Positions 59,198 to 64,000 of a stretch of DNA of 64,000 nucleotides are shown piece by piece. Source of the DNA: CAIZGX01 sp044349305 (GTDB lineage: Bacteria; Bacteroidota; Bacteroidia; Flavobacteriales_D; Sanyastnellaceae); assembly GCA_044349305.1 (NCBI GenBank), contig JBIKRF010000002.1, positions 1 through 64,000 on the forward strand, given 5' to 3'. The translations under genes and the position numbers were made by a program. The notes beneath the pieces are model-generated. The model did no database searches. It was not told the origin of the DNA and worked only from the letters and a program-made list of their open reading frames with translations. Position 1 is the stretch's first letter, and every line of letters begins with the position of its first letter.

Positions 59198-61189
59198 ATG
59201 TCGAGAATCCCAACACTCTGCGCAAAAAATAAGTCAATAACAGCATTGTTAGTTCTTCTAACTGTGGTCTCTTTGTTCAACATTTCGTGGTCCGATGAAA
59301 AGCCAAAAAAAGGCCATCACGGAAGTATGGAAATGGCTAAGCTTCTAACTCAAACCAATCTTCCTGTTGGTGACAATGGTTTTTTCACTGGGTCCGGACG
59401 TTGCGGTGGATGCCACGGAGATGATCCAATCGATTTCGCAAATATCAATTCTGAAGGTTCTGATGTAAGTCCAGCAACCAATTGGAGAGGAACCATGATG
59501 GCAAACTCTGCCAAAGATCCTTTCTGGAAAGCCAAAGTGAATCACGAAATATTAGTCAACCCTGCGCATTCCCAAGAGCTCGTAAACAAATGCACTTCGT
59601 GTCACGCGCCCGTTGGCCGTTTCACAAACCTTCTTGAACTTAACAATCCTAACTATTCTCTAGAAGAATTGGCACTTGACTCTTTGGCTCGTGACGGGGT
59701 GAATTGCGGAGCTTGTCACCAACAAAAAATGGATGGTCCACAAGGAGTTGGAAAACACTTTAGCGGCGAACTCTTTTACCACAAAGACACTATTTACGGA
59801 CCGTTTATTACAGAAGAACAACAGACACCAATTTTCGAGGCTATGATGCAAAGCTTCGTAGGATACCGCCCTCTTGGACACGCTAAAATGCGCCAATCGG
59901 AGACTTGTGCAGGATGTCACAGTTTATCTACACACACTGCTGACCTCGATGGCAACTACACCGGCAACGATTTCATTGAGCAAGCTACCTATCATGAGTG
60001 GTTGAACTCTTCTTACAACGACACTCCTGGACTTCAACAAGAATGTCAAGGCTGCCATATGCCCGAAACTGGCGAAGGAGTTGTTATCGCTTCCGGATAT
60101 CTTTTCCTTCCTCAACGTCAACCCTATGGGCAACACTGGCTCGTTGGAGGAAATACATTCATGCTAGGCTTGCTTAAAAACAACGCAAATTTCCTAGGTG
60201 TAACTGCAACAGAAGAGCACTTCAATACTGCCATTGAAAGAACTACTTCTCTTCTTCAAAATGAAACCGCTACAGTTGCACTGACTGAGACAGGGATTGA
60301 AAATGATACAGCGAAATACTCACTTAAATTGTCAAACCTTGCTGGTCACAAATTCCCAAGTGGTTATCCCTCCAGAAGAGCGTACGTTGAAATCATTGCG
60401 GTCGACGATGCTGGAAATGAAGTTTTCCACTCGGGCAAAATGGATAACCAATACCGCATTGTTGGAGAAGACAATACTTGGGAGCCTCACTACGATCTTA
60501 TAACCTCTCAAGACCAGGTTCAGATTTATGAAATGGTAATGGGTGATGTTAATGGAAATAGAACCACAGTTCTTGAGCGCGCCGACATAATGCTGAAAGA
60601 TAATAGACTAACGCCTCTTGGATTTTCAGTGAATCACGCTTCTTACGATACTACAAAAATTGTGGGTGACGCATTGTACGATCCGAACTTCAATCATTTT
60701 CCGAACGGAAACGAAGGAAGCGGAACCGATGAAATTCGTGTTCACATTCCTTTGAATGGGTTCTCAGGAAACTTGCACGTAACAGCTCGTTTGATGTATC
60801 AAACTGTTCCGCCGAAGTACCTCGAAGAAATGTTCACCTTCGATAATGAAGCCATTAACTCTTTCCGTTCGATGTATGACGCTGAAGGTGCTGATCCCGT
60901 TCAAGTAGCTGCACAGTCCTTTATGAGCACCATTATTGGTGTGGAAGAAATTCGCATCCCTGCGTTCTTGCTGTTCCCGAATCCGACTTCTGACGGATGG
61001 GTGAACCTCACTTCGAATGGAGCAATTGTAGATGAAATTGTAATCTATTCTCTTGATGGAAGATTCATTGAACGAAGAAAAATAGGAAGCGTTGTTGCTC
61101 GCATTCAACTGCCTGAAACACGCGGAACTTATTTCGTTGAGATCAATTCTTCAAGAGGGAGAACGCTTGAACGTGTCATTCGCAGATGA
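59198..61189 (+). CDS. Exported pentaheme cytochrome with T9SS sorting domain
   Basis: 663 residues from ATG 59198. Signal (about 13-32, ALLVLLTVVSLFN), then five CxxCH heme sites: CGGCH, CTSCH, CGACH, CAGCH and CQGCH, all in the first about 290 residues. A beta-rich part follows, with RTTSLL and a HKFPSGYPSRRAYVEI stretch like that in multiheme cytochromes of the c554/NapC-like superfamily. The last about 75 residues are a type A T9SS sorting domain (FPNPTSDGWVNLTS to GTYFVEINSSRGRT). A heme protein sent to the cell surface suggests extracellular electron transfer or surface redox chemistry. It overlaps the GNAT gene by 4 bp. Confidence 0.88.
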   Translation: MSRIPTLCAKNKSITALLVLLTVVSLFNISWSDEKPKKGHHGSMEMAKLLTQTNLPVGDNGFFTGSGRCGGCHGDDPIDFANINSEGSDVSPATNWRGTMMANSAKDPFWKAKVNHEILVNPAHSQELVNKCTSCHAPVGRFTNLLELNNPNYSLEELALDSLARDGVNCGACHQQKMDGPQGVGKHFSGELFYHKDTIYGPFITEEQQTPIFEAMMQSFVGYRPLGHAKMRQSETCAGCHSLSTHTADLDGNYTGNDFIEQATYHEWLNSSYNDTPGLQQECQGCHMPETGEGVVIASGYLFLPQRQPYGQHWLVGGNTFMLGLLKNNANFLGVTATEEHFNTAIERTTSLLQNETATVALTETGIENDTAKYSLKLSNLAGHKFPSGYPSRRAYVEIIAVDDAGNEVFHSGKMDNQYRIVGEDNTWEPHYDLITSQDQVQIYEMVMGDVNGNRTTVLERADIMLKDNRLTPLGFSVNHASYDTTKIVGDALYDPNFNHFPNGNEGSGTDEIRVHIPLNGFSGNLHVTARLMYQTVPPKYLEEMFTFDNEAINSFRSMYDAEGADPVQVAAQSFMSTIIGVEEIRIPAFLLFPNPTSDGWVNLTSNGAIVDEIVIYSLDGRFIERRKIGSVVARIQLPETRGTYFVEINSSRGRTLERVIRR

Positions 61190-61728
61190 GCCTAAGCATC
61201 CGTCCTGTGCAGATTTCTGACGCAGACTTTTGCTTAAGTCTCTATTCGAAGTATGTCGTGGGTTCTGCGGTCTCTTTTGAATTGGAAGCACCTTCCCTAG
61301 AAGAATTTTCAGATCGAATAGACACTATTTCCAAACGATTTCCTTATTTGGTTGCTGAAGAAAACGGTATTGTAATCGGCTATGCATATGCTTCAGCCTA
61401 TCGTGACCGCGCAGCCTACCAATGGAATGTTGAAGTCTCTATTTACGTTGAAGATCAAAACAAAAAATCTGGTGTTGCGACTGCGCTATACACCCACTTA
61501 TTCAGTGAGCTTGAACGCATTCATATTTGCAAAGCGTTCGCGGTGATTGCGCTTCCGAATGATGCAAGTGTTGGATTTCACCACAAGATGGGATTTGAGA
61601 AATTCGCTACTTACAAAAACGTTGGATTCAAATTGAATCAATGGCACGAGGTCTTGTGGATGGAAAAAACCATTCAAACACCTGAGACTCCGACTACCCC
61701 ACTGTATTGGAATTACGGTTCGTGTTGA
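61186..61728 (+). CDS. GNAT N-acetyltransferase (PAT/Bar-like)
   Basis: 180 residues. SIRPVQISDADFCLSLYSKYV opening, EENGIVIGYAYASAYRDRAAYQWNVEVSIYVEDQNKKSGVATALYTHLF with the acetyl-CoA loop (Q/RxxGxG/A variant NKKSGVATAL), and FHHKMGFEKFATYKNVGFKLNQWHEVLWMEK. This pattern is that of phosphinothricin/methionine-sulfoximine acetyltransferases. Substrate here unproven. Its 3' end overlaps the convergent DUF2079 gene by 16 bp. Confidence 0.87.
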   Translation: MSLSIRPVQISDADFCLSLYSKYVVGSAVSFELEAPSLEEFSDRIDTISKRFPYLVAEENGIVIGYAYASAYRDRAAYQWNVEVSIYVEDQNKKSGVATALYTHLFSELERIHICKAFAVIALPNDASVGFHHKMGFEKFATYKNVGFKLNQWHEVLWMEKTIQTPETPTTPLYWNYGSC

Positions 61729-63176
61729 AACAAGAAAACATGTCCGCGTTGTTCTACTAAATTCCAAGTAGTATCGACTTGAATAGCTTGAATGAATTCA
61801 TTGGTCTGCTCAACACTCAACGGATAAGTAGATTCCGTTGAACTGATTAAAATAAATTCAGCATCTTTCACAAGCGGTAGGGTATAACATTTGTCGCGAT
61901 AAGCCAGCTGACCCACATAAGCCGAATTGGCCATGACCGCCGCATCGGCAGGAATCTTCTCCATGAGCATCTTCACATCTGTTAAATCGTAACGCGGTTT
62001 GAAGTGCGGTTTCTGCCAAAAAACGAATCGCTCCTTTTCCCATACTTTCGAACGTTCAGAGAGACCATACAACGTGCTTGCTAGTGTAAAGAAAATCGCC
62101 ACTGCTCCTACTCTATTTGCATTGAATTTCCATTTGGAAAATACTTCAATCACTGCCACCACCACTACTGGCGCAAATTCAATGCTGTATTGATAGACAC
62201 ATCCCCAAGTGCTCGGTTGGTTCGTCAATTCCTTTTGAATAATAATTGGAAGTATCATTACCAAATACCAAGGACGAACGAACAGTGCCCATCCGCCAGC
62301 AACGAACAACACCAAATAGAAAAACACCTTCTCGTTATTATAGGTAGGATCTTCAGGCATGTGATTCACAAACAGCAAACGAATGAATTCAAGCGGATGC
62401 ATGATTATGAATTTGATAGCAGCAGTCATGTCACCGCCCAAAACAGGATACTTTCCAAAATGAACAAACTCTTCTTCTCCAGCGATGGTAGGCATAACCC
62501 ATTTCACCATGAACAAGAAATACACGAGGCTAAATCCTGCAAAAAGAAGTATGTACTTGCGACTCTCTTTCGAATTGAAATATTTCCAGAACAAGCCCAA
62601 CGAAACAAAGAATAAAAAGAGCGATACGTTTTCCTTCCCTAAAAACATAAAAACAAGCAGAGCAAAGGCTTTCAGCCAAGCCTTTCGATTGACCATGAGA
62701 AAGAAAAAAGGAAGCGCCATAGCAGAAATCACATTGCTATGATAGTCATACGCCAATGCTGCGAGTGTTCCGAAAAACAGATAGAACATGGCCATTCCCC
62801 AAATTCGATAAGGACGTGTTCCTTCGTTTTCATTCAGTAAAAAATAAATTCCGAATCCACCAATGATCACAGACGCACATTGAAGAACGAGTAACGTGTA
62901 CGATTTGAAAATCCATGAAAGTGGAGAGAACAACATGAGATACAGGTCGAAGTGATCCGCTAACAGATTTTTATTTTCCGGAAGGAAAAGAGATGTGTCG
63001 GCAAAACGAAAATGTGCGTAATCGTATAGCGCGTTTGTGTACAAGCCAAGATCGAGCGCGTAAGTCCTGAAAAAAATATGATTGGTGAAGGATACAACTG
63101 CAAACAAAGCGAATGCAAGCATTGCTGTTAAACAAGCCGAACTATGCAATTGATAAGATTTTAAAAGTGCCTTCAT
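61713..63176 (-). CDS. DUF2079 membrane protein
   Basis: 487 residues from the ATG at 63176-63174. About ten to twelve membrane helices in a glycosyltransferase-C-like layout. DUF2079 signature: YALDLGLYTNALYDYAHFRF, LADHFDLYLMLFSPLSWIFKSY, GTLAALAYDYHSNVISAMALPFFFL, PSTWGCVYQYSIEFAP. The fold suggests a polyprenyl-phosphate sugar transferase, though no activity is shown. The GNAT gene upstream stops 2 bp before this start. Confidence 0.87.
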   Translation of the reverse strand: MKALLKSYQLHSSACLTAMLAFALFAVVSFTNHIFFRTYALDLGLYTNALYDYAHFRFADTSLFLPENKNLLADHFDLYLMLFSPLSWIFKSYTLLVLQCASVIIGGFGIYFLLNENEGTRPYRIWGMAMFYLFFGTLAALAYDYHSNVISAMALPFFFLMVNRKAWLKAFALLVFMFLGKENVSLFLFFVSLGLFWKYFNSKESRKYILLFAGFSLVYFLFMVKWVMPTIAGEEEFVHFGKYPVLGGDMTAAIKFIIMHPLEFIRLLFVNHMPEDPTYNNEKVFFYLVLFVAGGWALFVRPWYLVMILPIIIQKELTNQPSTWGCVYQYSIEFAPVVVVAVIEVFSKWKFNANRVGAVAIFFTLASTLYGLSERSKVWEKERFVFWQKPHFKPRYDLTDVKMLMEKIPADAAVMANSAYVGQLAYRDKCYTLPLVKDAEFILISSTESTYPLSVEQTNEFIQAIQVDTTWNLVEQRGHVFLFQHEP

Positions 63177-63178
63177 AC

Positions 63179-63637
63179 CTACGAAATTAATTCTTTCCAC
63201 ATAAATCGATGCATTCCAATTATTGGAATTTCATATTCCTCCTCTAGCTCATTGAAATGAAGCCTGCGATAAAAATTCAGCGCGGCAACACGCGCATCGC
63301 ACCAAACCACTTCAACACCTAATTCTCTCAAATGATTTAATCCCGCTTCAACAATAGCATCGCCATATCCTTGTCCTCTGTAACCTTCACGGACTGCCAT
63401 AGCGCGCAAACGGTACTGTTTTTCTTGCCGAAGTTTACTTGAGCGTTCTTGCTGAAGAGTAACCGTAGCAACCGTAAGTCCTTCCACCTTCACACCGAAA
63501 TGAAACGTTGTTGAAAGTCGATCGGTTTCCAAAATACAATTCTCAAAAGTCTTGTGCGGCCACAACACTTCGTTCCGCAATTGCTGAATTTCTTCGGGCT
63601 GAAGTTGCAGTGCATTACTGGCTGTCATCTTGTTCAA
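63179..63637 (-). CDS. GNAT N-acetyltransferase
   Basis: 152 residues. LRAMAVREGYRGQGYGDAIVEAGLNHLRELGVEVVWCDARVAALNFYRRLHFNELEEEYEIPIIGMHRFMWKEL carries the RGQGYG acetyl-CoA loop and the late FYRRLHF motif. Substrate unknown; sits in a tight minus-strand run with the DUF2079 and HslR genes. Its start overlaps hslR by 23 bp. Confidence 0.88.
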   Translation of the reverse strand: MNKMTASNALQLQPEEIQQLRNEVLWPHKTFENCILETDRLSTTFHFGVKVEGLTVATVTLQQERSSKLRQEKQYRLRAMAVREGYRGQGYGDAIVEAGLNHLRELGVEVVWCDARVAALNFYRRLHFNELEEEYEIPIIGMHRFMWKELIS

Positions 63638-64000
63638 GGTCTTCGTAATACATAAAGTCGTCGAGCTGGCGACGGTCTTTCTTTGTTGGTCTTCCCACGC
63701 CGAAGTATGGTGTGGCTTTCATTTGAAGTTGAATGCGTTCCAACTTCGCCAATTCATCGGCTGCTGTAACATCTTTGGTAACGGTTGAAACCAACTTCGC
63801 ACCCAAGCGACTCTTTGGAAAATCGATGACTTCAAATAGAAAATGAATGGGGCCTTTTCTTACACGAACGACGTCTTTCAATTTCAATTCACGCGAAGCT
63901 TTAACGAACTCTCCGTTCACCCATACTTTCTCGGCTTTACACGCAGCCGTTGAGAGCGAGCGTGTCTTGAAAACACGGATGCACCAGAGGTATTTGTCTA
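63615..64000 (-). CDS. hslR: S4-domain ribosome-associated heat shock protein, partial
   Basis: Truncated by the window end; the N-terminus lies beyond 64000. Readable residues begin DKYLWCIRVFKTRSLSTAACKAEKVWVNGEFVKASRELKLKDVV, an S4 RNA-binding domain, then VRKGPIHFLFEVIDFPKSRLGAKLV and a charged tail with PYFGVGRPTKKDRRQLDDF, the Hsp15 pattern. Hsp15 binds 50S subunits carrying stalled nascent chains. It may be read together with the GNAT and DUF2079 genes. Confidence 0.88.
   Translation of the reverse strand, partial: DKYLWCIRVFKTRSLSTAACKAEKVWVNGEFVKASRELKLKDVVRVRKGPIHFLFEVIDFPKSRLGAKLVSTVTKDVTAADELAKLERIQLQMKATPYFGVGRPTKKDRRQLDDFMYYEDLEQDDSQ

Overview
The window is a piece of a Bacteroidota chromosome, most likely an aquatic Flavobacteriales of the Crocinitomicaceae/Cryomorphaceae type. 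The evidence: proteins with type IX secretion (T9SS) C-terminal sorting domains, a PorP/SprF-type protein next to a gliding-motility-associated C-terminal domain protein, repeated TAnnTTTG promoter elements with no Shine-Dalgarno sequences, a fused FtcD, and the lptD / amidase / MCE / Fe-S cluster. Coding sequence has moderate GC and is packed tightly, with many 1-4 bp overlaps.

Layout. 1-3573: end of the complex I operon (nuoL', nuoM, nuoN). 3586-11248: an AT-richer accessory island with a DinB-like gene and its broken copy, two FISUMP-domain secreted proteins, small secreted repeat proteins, a LURP-one/scramblase-like protein and a GIY-YIG/NUMOD1 homing-type nuclease. 11237-26741: envelope and metabolic genes (lptD, amidase, MCE protein, Fe-S pair, fabG, VWA protein, TPR protein, phosphosulfolactate synthase homologue, rhodanese, DedA, aroE). 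26797-27519: a VapBC-like toxin-antitoxin (TA) pair. 27509-38665: T9SS cargo, FAS1 lipoprotein, pckA, rimM, an HTH-nucleotidyltransferase gene, pirin, GH13, ctlX, TauE, rpsP. 38755-50157: CotH protein, CE15-like esterase, ion channel, second PIN TA pair, ftcD, selO-oxyR, PorP. 50195-64000: giant T9SS type B cargo, TonB receptor, ribH, recF, pentaheme cytochrome, GNATs, DUF2079 protein, start of hslR. No tRNA, rRNA, CRISPR array, insertion sequence or origin was seen.

The most unusual content is a family of DNA mini-hairpin arrays at seven places (3586-3822, 5386-5614, 7213-7440, 11187-11248, 25947-26090, 30312-30457, 33916-33990). Each array is a run of perfect or near-perfect short palindromes: arms of 3-7 bp around a 3-nt loop, joined by short, nearly constant linkers. 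The arms differ from unit to unit but change together, so complementarity is kept. Most loops read GNA on one strand, usually closed by C-G, which is the geometry of the very stable d(GCGAAGC)-type DNA mini-hairpin. One array lies in frame inside aroE and adds 48 residues. Another supplies the stop codon of lptD. Another follows the opening codons of what looks like a truncated toxin gene. I do not recognise this as a described element family.
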